Source: Marisa cornuarietis (Eukaryota > Mollusca > Gastropoda > Architaenioglossa > Ampullariidae). From it: 64,000 nucleotides of DNA. The position numbers and the translations under genes are program-made. Each line of letters begins with the position of its first letter. The stretch's first letter is position 1. The notes beneath the pieces are model-generated. The model ran no database searches. It was not told where the DNA came from and was given only the letters and a program-made list of their open reading frames with translations. Positions 1 to 8,546 of this stretch are shown here, one piece after another. The DNA is taken from the NCBI GenBank assembly GCA_004794655.1, contig SMMW01000617.1, positions 13,329,501-13,393,500 of the forward strand, written 5' to 3'.

Positions 1-559
1 GCAGTTTACCCATTAGTCTTACTGATCTTGATCCATATTTTTCTAGTTAATTCTTTAATGTTATTCTGTATTTGAAAAGAGACTGAAATAAAAAAAATAG
101 CACTGAACACAAGATCGTTTGGAATTACTATAAAATATACTTTTTCTATAATAACCGTAAGATTCCTTTACGTCAAGTTCCTTACAAGTCAGACAGGTGA
201 AGGCCCCCCCCCCTCCAGTGTGTGAAGCAGTCCGGCCAGTGTGCACTTCACACTAACATTACAATGTGTGAAGGACATCAAGGCGTTGTCATGGAGATCT
301 TCATGCATGGCGATTGAAATGCCATTTACAACTAGTCGTATCACCACTTGTAGGTAAGTGGTAAGGTAAATCAGTGAGTTAGAATAGTTAAATATTTGCT
401 AGAAATTGCAGATGATCTCCACCTCTAAAAATGGACACAAAGTTCGCGACTCAGTTACTCGGCGAGGACAGAAATACAACTGTTGCTAACTTGAGACCGA
501 GTTTAAAGCCTGCAATATTTATCTAACCCAGTGACATCTGTCCTGTATGTATATGGTCG
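1..559. other. 3' flank of C4-like gene, no other gene
   Basis: No open coding segment here looks real. The stretch lies downstream of the minus-strand C4-like exon. About 230-330, read on the minus strand, resembles 10255-10330 on the plus strand (shared core TCCATGACAACGC). This suggests that the duplication giving rise to the C4-like copies included the 3' flank. Confidence 0.5.
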
Positions 560-1014
560 TTACTTGGAGCAGACGACACAAGGAAACACTTTCCCGTTTA
601 CATAAGGTGGGCAAGGGAGGCTACCGCACACAGCAGCGGTGTAATAAAACAGTTTGCCGTTGTCGTCCTTGTCGGACCCACTGCGCGTGTGCTGCTCTCT
701 GTCGACACAAATGTATTCTGTCGCTGCCTTTTGATTGGGGTGTCCTGCCATGAGGTACCCGGAATACTCCATCATCCATCCAGGTAAACAATCTCTGGCT
801 GCGGGCACCATGACGACTGTCGCTCGTGGGCTGCGGCATACAGCGCATAGGGGGTCAAGGTCATCTTTGGGTTGAGGGGCCACTTCGAGTTCAGCTCCAT
901 GGATACTAGCGGCATCCCTCGAGCCGGGGTTGTTCTCTAAGACAGGGCTTAAGGGCAAGCAGAGTGCGTTGGCGGCTGCTCCATCGTGGCTGTAATGTGA
1001 GCCGCCAATGAGAC
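560..1014 (-). CDS. Short-chain collagen C4-like protein, terminal coding exon
   Basis: This is the last coding exon of a protein of the 'short-chain collagen C4-like' family, secreted proteins common in molluscs and sponges whose biochemical role is not established. The exon reads GGSHYSHDGAAANALCLP, then HGAEL, CAVCRSPRATVVMVPA, a PGWMMEYSGYLMAGH block, CVDR, NGKLFYY, and the closing CGSLPCPPYVNGKVFPCVVC before the stop. The paired cysteines (CAVC, CVVC) and the YLMAG block are family hallmarks. The 5' edge is a splice acceptor: CAG at 1017-1015 is followed by GT CTC ATT, so the previous exon supplies one base (phase 1). A (GT)n tract replaces the usual pyrimidine tract. The upstream exons, expected to carry signal peptide and stalk, are not recognisable in the next 1.3 kb. 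The frame is intact, so the gene may be functional. The family call is from memory of its motifs. Confidence 0.8.
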
Positions 1015-1017
1015 CTG

Positions 1018-1083
<66 letters not shown>
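1018..1083. repeat. (CA)n microsatellite
   Basis: About 32 CA units. They lie directly intronic to the C4-like exon, so the transcript carries (GU)n just before its 3' splice site. Confidence 0.95.
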
Positions 1084-1088
<5 letters not shown>

Positions 1089-2303
1089 ACATGTTGTAGA
1101 CTTTCCTGCTGTCTACACGAGGGACTTTAACCGGCAGCAAGAATAACCAGATTTTATGATTCTAGATAAACATCTGCTTCCATCCTTGTCTGCCACGTTG
1201 TCAACAGAAACTGGAGCAGCCTGGACAGATGTAGAAACCATTCTCAACATGAAGGGGGTGTTTGTGCGGCTGTATTGTTTTACATTTTGTTTTACTGGTG
1301 ATTTATTTCACATTTCCCCTTTTCAATTTCATATCTTTGTTTCAGTATTCGGATAAAGGGTTCTAGCTGAGGAATGGCTTTTTTTAAAACTGCAAGAATA
1401 TATGTATGTTTTTGCGAGTAGTAAAATTAAGTCAAGTACACCTTAAACCAGAACCTTCTAGTTGTAAGACGAATTAACCGCTAGTAACCCCGTCTCTTGT
1501 TCTTTTCGGCCAAGTCTTTTGTCCCCGCCATACAACTTTGGCAATAAATTTTATTGATAAAAGACAACACGAGGATTGTAAGGTGGGGTATTCTGACTAG
1601 TCAGTTAAAGATATTAAACAGTTAACAGTTATTTTAGAGTTTGTTTTTACACAGACAGTACTATAGCTGTTTCATTAAGCTTTTTATGTGAGTTCGATGA
1701 CCTATGACTGACTGCTGTAATGACCAAGCTGTATTGTCATCAAATTCACTCATGGGTACGATGCCATCTGGCAACAGTGGGCCGCAGTCCTCTTCACTGA
1801 TGAATCTCACTTTGCCAGGCCATTCCATGGTGGCTGAATCCACGTCTGGAGATGACAGGGAGAGCGATACCACGACCCCACTGTTGTGGAGCATGAGCGC
1901 TAATGTAATGGAATCATCATGCTGCGATGTGGGATGGGGTTGGCCATCAGAACTCTCCTCTACCTGGTGCAAGGCAGCCTGACAGGCGTGGCATGAAGAG
2001 ATAGCATTTTACAGCTTCTGGTACTTCTAGCACAGCAGGCCCTTAAAGAGCAGGCGCCGTTTTTCAGGCGACAGCGCTGGACCTCAAAGGGCCAGGGTCG
2101 GCCTTTTTCCCAAATCCGTCCCATTGAACACATGAGATGTCCTGGGCCAGCGACGTAATGTCATGCCCTCCACTCAGAAGTTGGTCTCAATCATCTGTAC
2201 CAGTTTCATCTGCAAGGGTGACAGTCAGTTCTCAAAGGACTCTGAGAACATTGGTTCATTCCATGAAACAACGGTACCTTGCCTTGCCTGGACACACACT
2301 ATA
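1084..2303. other. Gene-poor stretch with possible decayed coding remnant
   Basis: Upstream of the C4-like exon on its strand. A minus-strand open stretch at 1661-1972 (103 codons, with SQHDDSITLALML and PDGIVPMSEFDD) has protein-like composition. The same strand further out (about 1980-2250) is interrupted by stops but stays GC-rich. I do not recognise it, and there is no splice or start evidence. Confidence 0.3.
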
Positions 2304-2318
2304 TTGACTTTCTTTTTC
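2304..2318. repeat. 5' target-site duplication of LINE
   Basis: TTGACTTTCTTTTTC occurs here and again, identically, at 7959-7973, bracketing the retrotransposon. The first two bases could belong to the 3' tail, leaving at least 13 unambiguous bases. Confidence 0.85.
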
Positions 2319-2532
2319 GGGGGGTGAGCTGTGTTCAAGCCAGCGATCGGTCGCACTTTCGGTCGCTCGCAGCTATAGTGTTATTTTACACTACTTATGA
2401 TCCATTTTTCAACTACTTTTTAACTACTAACATACAAGAATTATTGTGCGGACAGAGGAAAGTGTGTGGATTATTCCGGTGTAAAATTTCTGACAAAAAG
2501 TGACCAGGCCAGCCGACGCTCTGCGTTTTCGT

Positions 2533-4062
2533 ATGTCATGTGGACTGTTTGTGAGCACATTCCTGTCCTTCATGACTAGACGTGCGCAAGTCGCACGCTC
2601 CTCAAGATGCACAAAGATTATAATACACAGTAAACTTCAAGCTTTGTTAATTGTGTCTGTGATTCTGCTCCTCCTGCGGTGTGGTGACATCGAAAGCAAT
2701 CCTGGCCCTCGAAGCAATGACAGCACAACAAGCGCCAGTGAACGAAGCAAACATGAACTCTCACCTCGACTGTCACAAGGTATGCAAACACCAGTTACTT
2801 TGGACAGTATGATGATAAACAACACAAAGGCTCTATTAGAGATGGTACATCAGCAGAACGATAAGTTCTCATCATTTGAGAGCTGTCTAGCAAACATAAG
2901 CACAGATTTAAGGGCAATAAGAGAAGATGTGTGTCATGTAAAAAATAAATGTGACGAAATCAGCGCCCGCTGTGATAGCCTCGAAAAAGAAAATCAGAAG
3001 ATATCGAGTTCTGTTGAAGAACTGTGCGTTACCACCACCAATCTATCCCAAGCTATGCGTACCGAGTGCATGGATGCCAAGATAGCTGTGTCTGCCTTAG
3101 AGGACAAAATGGAGAATTTGGAAAAACAGCTAAACGATAGGTTGGACCAACTAGAAGTGATCTCGCGACGAGACAACCTAAAATTCTTTGGGATTCCTGA
3201 GACCACAGATGAGTCTTTCTCTACATGTGTACATCGTATTCTGGATATTTTACAGAGTTGTGTTCCGCATAAAACATGGTCATTAACGGACATTGTCCGT
3301 GCACATCGTATAGGACAGCGGCGTACAGAGACAAGGGGACGTGCAGCCAATCCACGTCCGATGATCGTCAAATTTTCTCAATGGTCAGACAAAATGCTCA
3401 TATTAAAGGAAGGAAGAAACGGACTCAGAGACAAAGGAATTAAAGTGGCTGGGGACTTAACGGTAAGACAGCAGCAGACAGTTAGAGAGTACCGGGATCG
3501 CGGACTATTCGTTTACTTCAAAGGAGGAAGGTTAGTTGTGTCCGGCCCTGTGCGATCTACAACCGACGGAGTTCTGAGGGACAACAGTTGTTTGGAGGGG
3601 ATGAATAACATCTCAAGTACGGAGGATGCATCGTCTGAAACCTCCGCAACAAGAGCATCTGCACCAAGTTATGCGGAGGTGGTTCTCGGGACACCCCTAC
3701 TTGACACATGTCGACACAACAGGAACAACAACGAACTTCCCACTACGACCTACAGCAGCCAGCCAAATAATCAACAATACAGGAACCCCTCGACGTCACA
3801 GGATCTGACACCGGCGAGCACGGCGAGATGTAGTGTATCAGATCCGACCAGCAGCACTACACAGCACGTGCAACGCAAAAGCAGTGATGTTCACCGGAAT
3901 AGCCGAACTCGTACTCAGTCCACTAGCAACACGAGAGTTCTCGAAAAAGGACAGAGGCAACTGACAGACGGTCAAAACTATCGGCCGACACTACGTTCTA
4001 CTACACGTAACCAGCTTCAACGTCAGTCCAGTGGGACGAGTGCCCCCGCCTTTAAACCATAG
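2533..4062 (+). CDS. LINE ORF1, RNA-binding/chaperone-type protein with 2A leader
   Basis: The reading frame opens after the TGA at 2491; the first ATG is at 2533, giving about 509 residues. In order: a short basic leader, a hydrophobic run (LLIVSVILLLL) ending in the 2A-like GDIESNPGP (proline about residue 59), an acidic/polar coiled-coil region (about residues 95-210), then RRDNLKFFGIPE and a following block with AHRIGQ that resemble the RNA-recognition part of L1-type ORF1 proteins. A Ser/Thr/Gln/Asn-rich basic tail follows (about residue 340 to the end). Such proteins form trimeric RNP particles with LINE RNA. ORF1 ends in TAG, and ORF2 starts 15 nt later in the same frame. The start could also be the next ATG at 2572. 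I see no internal damage. Confidence 0.85.
   Translation: MSCGLFVSTFLSFMTRRAQVARSSRCTKIIIHSKLQALLIVSVILLLLRCGDIESNPGPRSNDSTTSASERSKHELSPRLSQGMQTPVTLDSMMINNTKALLEMVHQQNDKFSSFESCLANISTDLRAIREDVCHVKNKCDEISARCDSLEKENQKISSSVEELCVTTTNLSQAMRTECMDAKIAVSALEDKMENLEKQLNDRLDQLEVISRRDNLKFFGIPETTDESFSTCVHRILDILQSCVPHKTWSLTDIVRAHRIGQRRTETRGRAANPRPMIVKFSQWSDKMLILKEGRNGLRDKGIKVAGDLTVRQQQTVREYRDRGLFVYFKGGRLVVSGPVRSTTDGVLRDNSCLEGMNNISSTEDASSETSATRASAPSYAEVVLGTPLLDTCRHNRNNNELPTTTYSSQPNNQQYRNPSTSQDLTPASTARCSVSDPTSSTTQHVQRKSSDVHRNSRTRTQSTSNTRVLEKGQRQLTDGQNYRPTLRSTTRNQLQRQSSGTSAPAFKP
2635..2709 (+). other. 2A-like ribosome-skipping peptide at ORF1 N-terminus
   Basis: Codons for a hydrophobic stretch lead directly into D-I-E-S-N-P-G-P (2686-2709), a perfect match to the D(V/I)ExNPGP 2A consensus. 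In known 2A peptides the ribosome skips the final Gly-Pro bond, which here would release a leader of about 58 residues and leave the rest of ORF1 starting with proline. 2A-like motifs have been described in ORF1 of other invertebrate LINEs; activity here is inferred. Confidence 0.85.
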
Positions 4063-4077
4063 GACTCAGGCCCGGCC

Positions 4078-5397
4078 ATGTGTGATACAGCAATAACTGG
4101 GTCATTACTTGATAATACCATGGTTACTCATTCTGTAACTTTTAACAAGCCACCGGAGAAAAGCGTGAGTTTCCTTACTTATAATGTAGAAGGCATTATG
4201 CGTATTTTTGAGCCTGATATGAGTCCTTACATTTCTAGATTCGATTTAGCACTTCTGGTTGAAACGTTTTCAGTAGCGTTGCCATCTTCTAGTTTCCCAT
4301 ATCACGACGCATACATAGCTCCCGGCATAAAGCTGTCACCTACTAATAACGCGCGGCTCTCTGGTGGTGTTGTATTTCTTGTCAGAAAGGAACTAAGTAC
4401 CTACGTTGAACAAATTAGTACTGAATATGATAATATAGTCGTACTTAAAATATCTAGACACCTCTTCGGTGTATCTAGAGATATCATGGTGTTAGGTGTT
4501 TACTTGCCACCTATTGATTCTCCTTACTATAATGACACAGAAATCACCAATGGAGTGTCCCTGTTAGAAATGTGCCTGCTTGATTTATTTGAACGTTTTG
4601 GTGACCATTTTCTGATCATACTTGGAGACCTTAATGCAAGGATAGGAAAAGAATGTCCTGATGGGGATTGCCTCCCTTGTGATGTAATAGACGAAATCTT
4701 TGATAACAGTACTATGTCTCTTGGTAGGCGTTTTTCTAAAGACGAAACTGTCAATGTGTTTGGTAGATATTTATTGAGTATTTGCGAACAGTTTAACCTG
4801 TCGATCTTAAACGGTTCTCTTAACGGGGACTCCTGTGGAGAATTTACTTACATTTCAGCCACTGGCTGTAGTGTCATTGACTATTTTATTGTTTCAAGTG
4901 AACTCCAAAAACTTTGCTTTTCTCTTAAAGTGGTTAGTAGACATGAATCAAAACACATGCCAGTTGAAATGATGATGTGCGCATCTAGCAAAGTTCACGT
5001 GCCTCCCTATGCAGTTCCTTGTAGTTATAGAATCACAAAGTATATTTGGGATGAAAATAGACGTGAAGAGTTTCTTACACTTACCCAGTCGGAGTATGTT
5101 AATCAAAAGGTTAATGATGCTACTCACCTCATTGACTCGGATATTGATGAGGCTATCAGCAAGTTCAACGAGGGACTTCTAATAATGGGCCAGTGCATGA
5201 AAAAAGTTATCATAGCAGGGAAAGAAAAAAGCCAACCATGGTTCGATAACGAATGTAGGGAAAAAAGGAAACAGGTGCGTCATTGCTTGCGGACGTTTAA
5301 AAGAAAAAAAACAGCGGTCACTAAACTCCATTATACAACAAAAAGAAAGCTCTACAATACGTTTATAAAAATGAAGAAGGAAAAATATAAAAAATAG
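4078..5397 (+). CDS. LINE ORF2, endonuclease half (frame broken at its 3' end)
   Basis: This is the N-terminal part of ORF2, an apurinic/apyrimidinic-type endonuclease that nicks target DNA to prime reverse transcription. Visible active-site motifs: TYNVEG near residue 35, the catalytic glutamate in LLVETF near 60, LGDLNARIG near 183, CSVIDYFIV near 264, and SRHESKHMPV with the terminal histidine near 287. The ATG lies 15 nt after the ORF1 stop in the same frame. The frame is lost in an A-rich run (about 5383-5395): dropping one A restores sense through 5398-5516 in the +1 frame (KNHNKDPKAFWGTIKKF), the linker expected between endonuclease and reverse transcriptase. So this is one ORF with the downstream half, not a separate protein. 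Confidence 0.85.
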   Translation: MCDTAITGSLLDNTMVTHSVTFNKPPEKSVSFLTYNVEGIMRIFEPDMSPYISRFDLALLVETFSVALPSSSFPYHDAYIAPGIKLSPTNNARLSGGVVFLVRKELSTYVEQISTEYDNIVVLKISRHLFGVSRDIMVLGVYLPPIDSPYYNDTEITNGVSLLEMCLLDLFERFGDHFLIILGDLNARIGKECPDGDCLPCDVIDEIFDNSTMSLGRRFSKDETVNVFGRYLLSICEQFNLSILNGSLNGDSCGEFTYISATGCSVIDYFIVSSELQKLCFSLKVVSRHESKHMPVEMMMCASSKVHVPPYAVPCSYRITKYIWDENRREEFLTLTQSEYVNQKVNDATHLIDSDIDEAISKFNEGLLIMGQCMKKVIIAGKEKSQPWFDNECREKRKQVRHCLRTFKRKKTAVTKLHYTTKRKLYNTFIKMKKEKYKK

Positions 5398-5505
5398 TAC
5401 CGTAGAAACCCTCAAGAACCACAATAAAGATCCTAAAGCTTTTTGGGGGACAATTAAAAAATTCCTCTCGAAAAAGACAACTCAAAATAAAATTAGTAAA
5501 GACGA

Positions 5506-7611
5506 ATGGTTCAACCATTTTTTAAGGTGTTTAACGATCTCCCGGGTGTAGACCAGGATAAAGACCTACAGCCTGATCTCGTTAACCATGATCGCGATTT
5601 GTCGGTTTTATGTGTTAACGAAGGAGTTGAGGAGGACGAAGATGATAGTTCACTCTCAGAGCTTGACTCGGACATTTTAACAAGTGAAATCGCAGATGCC
5701 ATTAATGCCCTAAAGAATGGTAAAGCAGCTGGGCCGGATGGATTAATAGGCGAGTTTTTTAAGAACTCGTCAGCCCTAGTAATACCATTTCTGACGAAGT
5801 ATTTTAGCAAGATATTTAGTAATGGTGTGTACCCAACTTCATGGACAGAAGCTTTAATTCAACCGCTTTACAAAAAAGGTGAGGTAGATAAGCCCGATAA
5901 TTACAGAGGAATTTCACTTTTAAATATTTGCAGCAAGATTTATAGTTACATTCTAAATAAAAGACTAAGTAAATGGATAGATAAAAACGAAAAAATCAAC
6001 GATGTACAGGCAGGTTTTCGAAGAAATTATAGCACTGTTGACCACATTTTTACCTTATTTGCGTTAGCCCAGAAGCAACTTGTTAGCCGAAAGAAATTGT
6101 ATGTGGCATTTATTGACTTTCAAAAAGCATTTGACTCAGTTATAAGGGAAAAACTCTGGAGATTACTGAATAAGAACAAGATGAGAGGAAGAATGTATAA
6201 CGCTATAAAAGGAATGTATAATAGCGTCAAAGCTAAGGTAAAAGTAGGAGGTGATGTAACAGAATCTTTTCTATGTCCCAGGGGTTTAAAGCAGGGAGAA
6301 ATTTGTAGCCCTGTTTTGTTTTCACTATTTATTAATGAGTTAGCAAAAGATGTAATTGACAGGGGTAAACATGGAATACAGCTAAATCCAGATATCTTAG
6401 AAATATTTATTTTGCTTTTTGCAGATGACGTGGCATTAATTTCGGATACTGTAACTGGTCTGCAGAACCAGCTTAATGTTCTGAGAGATACATCATGTAA
6501 ATTAGGTTTAGTAGTTAATTTAGATAAGTCTAACATTGTAGTATTTAGAAATGGCGGTTTCATTTCTTCCCATGAGAAATGGGTATTTGGAGTCCAAAAT
6601 ATATCAGTTTTAAACATGTATAAATATTTGGGTATCTACATGTCCACCCGTTTGTCCTTTTCCCATGCTTTAAATGATATGGCTAGTCGAGCCAAAAAGG
6701 GTGTAGTTGGAATCCTTAGGGCGCTATGGTCTATTGGTGAACATGCTCCTGATGTTTTCTTAAAACTGTTTGACTGTCAGATTCTTCCTATGATGACCTA
6801 TGCAGCAGAGGTATGGGGAGTTGTTGCCAATCTCAAATCAGTAGAAACAGTTCACACTTTCGCTTTAAAAAGATTTCTGGGAGTCCCACTACAAACCCCT
6901 AATGCCCTAGTTTATGGAGAAACATCAAGATACCCTTTACATGTGACTGTATTTGTAAAAAGTATTAAATATTGGCTACATATTCTGAGCATGTCTCCAA
7001 GCAGACTACCACATAAAGCCTACAAAATGTTGTTAAACATACATGACCAAAACAAGATAACATGGGCTTCCTCTATATGTTTTTTGTTGTATCGCTATGG
7101 CTTCGGGCATGTCTGGCAAAACCAAAGCGTTGGAGACCCTGAATTATTTGTTACAATTTTTAAGAGGAGACTCCAAGACTGTTATCAACAAGAATGGCAT
7201 TCTACCATATCTTCCAACGAACGGTATCATTTCTATAATTCGTTTAGATCTTCTTTTAATGATAGTCATCCTCTGTACTACCTAAGAAATGCCAAAATTA
7301 GAAGTGCCTTCATCAGATTTAGAACAGGTGTTTCTTCAATAAAAGTTCACACCTTTAGGCACACACGCAATACGTTATCTTCTGATTTCAACTGTCCATT
7401 TTGTACAGATATGGAGGAAACTGAACTTCATTTTATGTTTATGTGTCCCAGGTATGCTGTTTTTCGAGAGAATTATATACCTGCAAAATTTTATAGAAAT
7501 CCTTCAATGTTTAAGTTAACATTCCTAGTTAGCAGCAATAGTAGGAAGATAATATGTAACACTGCACTTTACATCTTAAAGGCATTAGAATTCCGAAACG
7601 ATGCTCTATAA
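5506..7611 (+). CDS. LINE ORF2, reverse transcriptase half
   Basis: Reverse transcriptase domain of the LINE. Blocks in order: AAGPDGLIGEFFKN, YRGISLLNICSKIYSYILN, QAGFRRNYSTVDH, LYVAFIDFQKAFDSV (first catalytic aspartate), GLKQGEICSPVLFSLFIN, LFADDVALISD (catalytic DD, about 6415-6447) and YKYLGIYMS. The C-terminus has a putative zinc motif CPFCTDMEETELHFMFMCP (near 7393-7450). The predicted ATG at 5506 is not a real start: the protein continues from the endonuclease, with a second 1-nt indel (one T missing in the T-run at about 5518-5523) returning the frame. Both indels lie in homopolymers, so sequencing error is as plausible as decay. Confidence 0.88.
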   Translation: MVQPFFKVFNDLPGVDQDKDLQPDLVNHDRDLSVLCVNEGVEEDEDDSSLSELDSDILTSEIADAINALKNGKAAGPDGLIGEFFKNSSALVIPFLTKYFSKIFSNGVYPTSWTEALIQPLYKKGEVDKPDNYRGISLLNICSKIYSYILNKRLSKWIDKNEKINDVQAGFRRNYSTVDHIFTLFALAQKQLVSRKKLYVAFIDFQKAFDSVIREKLWRLLNKNKMRGRMYNAIKGMYNSVKAKVKVGGDVTESFLCPRGLKQGEICSPVLFSLFINELAKDVIDRGKHGIQLNPDILEIFILLFADDVALISDTVTGLQNQLNVLRDTSCKLGLVVNLDKSNIVVFRNGGFISSHEKWVFGVQNISVLNMYKYLGIYMSTRLSFSHALNDMASRAKKGVVGILRALWSIGEHAPDVFLKLFDCQILPMMTYAAEVWGVVANLKSVETVHTFALKRFLGVPLQTPNALVYGETSRYPLHVTVFVKSIKYWLHILSMSPSRLPHKAYKMLLNIHDQNKITWASSICFLLYRYGFGHVWQNQSVGDPELFVTIFKRRLQDCYQQEWHSTISSNERYHFYNSFRSSFNDSHPLYYLRNAKIRSAFIRFRTGVSSIKVHTFRHTRNTLSSDFNCPFCTDMEETELHFMFMCPRYAVFRENYIPAKFYRNPSMFKLTFLVSSNSRKIICNTALYILKALEFRNDAL

Positions 7612-7958
7612 TTCTATGAAGTCTGAACTTACTATGCCTATTTTTTGCATGCAGTGTAAAAATTATAATGTGATTACCACCCCTTGTAATACGGGCCGTT
7701 GGCCAAAAAAAAAAAAAAATGTTCCTTTCTACATCTTTATCTGATGTTTAAGCAAGTAGTATTTTAGTACATAGTTCTGCCTGAGAGGCAACAAAATATT
7801 ACATTATATAACTGTATGCTCTATATATTGCATTATTATTATATATTGCATGTTGCAGTATATTTTTGCGTAATGCCTTAGAAATGTGCAAAGTCATCAT
7901 GTCACCCCCCTGTTAAGGGCCGATGGCCTAAACAATAAAGTTTTTGTCTTGTCTTGTC
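7612..7958 (+). other. LINE 3' UTR with two hairpin-tail motifs
   Basis: The non-coding end carries GGGCCGTTGGCC followed by about 15 A (7693-7719), and 200 nt later GGGCCGATGGCC with CAATAAAG (7917-7940) and the (TCTTG)n tail. The second hairpin plus AATAAA is the likely transcript end and reverse-transcriptase recognition site. Confidence 0.65.
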
Positions 7959-7973
7959 TTGACTTTCTTTTTC
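7959..7973. repeat. 3' target-site duplication of LINE
   Basis: Identical to 2304-2318; see that entry. Confidence 0.85.
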
Positions 7974-8221
7974 TCTATCACTTTTCTGAATTTTGGAAAC
8001 ATGAGTTATATCAGTCCAAGCTCAAATACTTGATAAAATGATTGGTATGGCTCACAATGTTTCATAATGAATAAAGAAATGATTTGATTCAAAGTTAATG
8101 TCTGTTTGTTTAATGTCACGAAATAGTGATTGTCTACGCAACTGTCCGCTCCATTTTTAGCTGTATACAATGAAAAAAATGATCGTTGACATTGCTGTGT
8201 GCAGTTCGCCTACAAGTGTCT

Positions 8222-8546
8222 AGCATAATACTTTCATAGATTTCCAAAGAAAAAGAAACGTGTACACGTAATGTTCTGCCAGGAGATACTCGGAGTATTG
8301 CATCGTCCACCCGAGGTGCCAAATAGTAGAGGCAGGTACTATGATGAATGTCGACTGCAGGCTGCGGCAGACGGCTGAGAGCGGGCTCAAGATCATTTCT
8401 GGGAAGTAGGCCTATGTTGAGTTCCGCACCATAGATAGAAATCACTCTGATCGCGCCAGCGGTGGGTTCCAGGACAAGATTCAAGGGCAAGCATATGGTA
8501 TTGGCGGCTGCTCCACCGTGGTCGAAATGGGAGCTAGCGACAACAC
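8222..8546 (-). pseudogene. C4-like exon, frameshifted copy
   Basis: Second copy of the C4-like terminal exon. The same acceptor structure is present (TTTAG at 8551-8547, then GT GTT GTC, same phase). It reads SSHFDHGGAAANTICLP and YGAELNIGLLPRNDLEP in line with the intact copy. After the codons for LEP there is one extra G; shifting the frame recovers PLSAVCRS, IIVPAST and LGWTMQYSEYLLAEH. Several conserved cysteines (first C of CAVC, DC before the PGW block) are lost. After that the C-terminal third is unrelated and hits a stop. It is clearly a duplicated exon that no longer codes; whether any is transcribed is unknown. Confidence 0.72.

Larger units (their letters stand above)
2319..7960 (+). 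mobile_element. Full-length non-LTR retrotransposon (APE-type LINE)
   Basis: A nearly complete LINE of about 5.64 kb. It starts with GGGGGGTGAGCTGTG directly after the target-site duplication, followed by a 5' UTR of about 210 bases. Then come ORF1 with a 2A-like N-terminus, ORF2 with apurinic-type endonuclease and reverse transcriptase, and a 3' UTR ending in a GGGCCGATGGCC hairpin, AATAAAG and a short (TCTTG)n tail. Intact 15-bp duplications and only two 1-nt ORF2 indels suggest a recent insertion. The arrangement (coiled-coil ORF1, APE endonuclease, C-terminal CxxC..H..C motif) fits the CR1/I-like assemblage of LINEs; I cannot place the clade without alignment. Confidence 0.9.

Noticed and set aside
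949..1140. Cys-Val repeat 'proteins' over CA/GT arrays (also 11298-11753, 14401-14616, 16370-16728, 55287-55555)
   Set aside because: Dinucleotide repeats give open frames in all phases; no domain or gene structure supports them.
2500..2532. ORF1 start at 2500
   Set aside because: The codon there is GTG; the first ATG in this frame is at 2533.
5506..5530. ATG at 5506 as the start of a separate reverse transcriptase protein
   Set aside because: The sequence upstream in the shifted frame continues the LINE ORF2 linker; the ATG arises from the frameshift.
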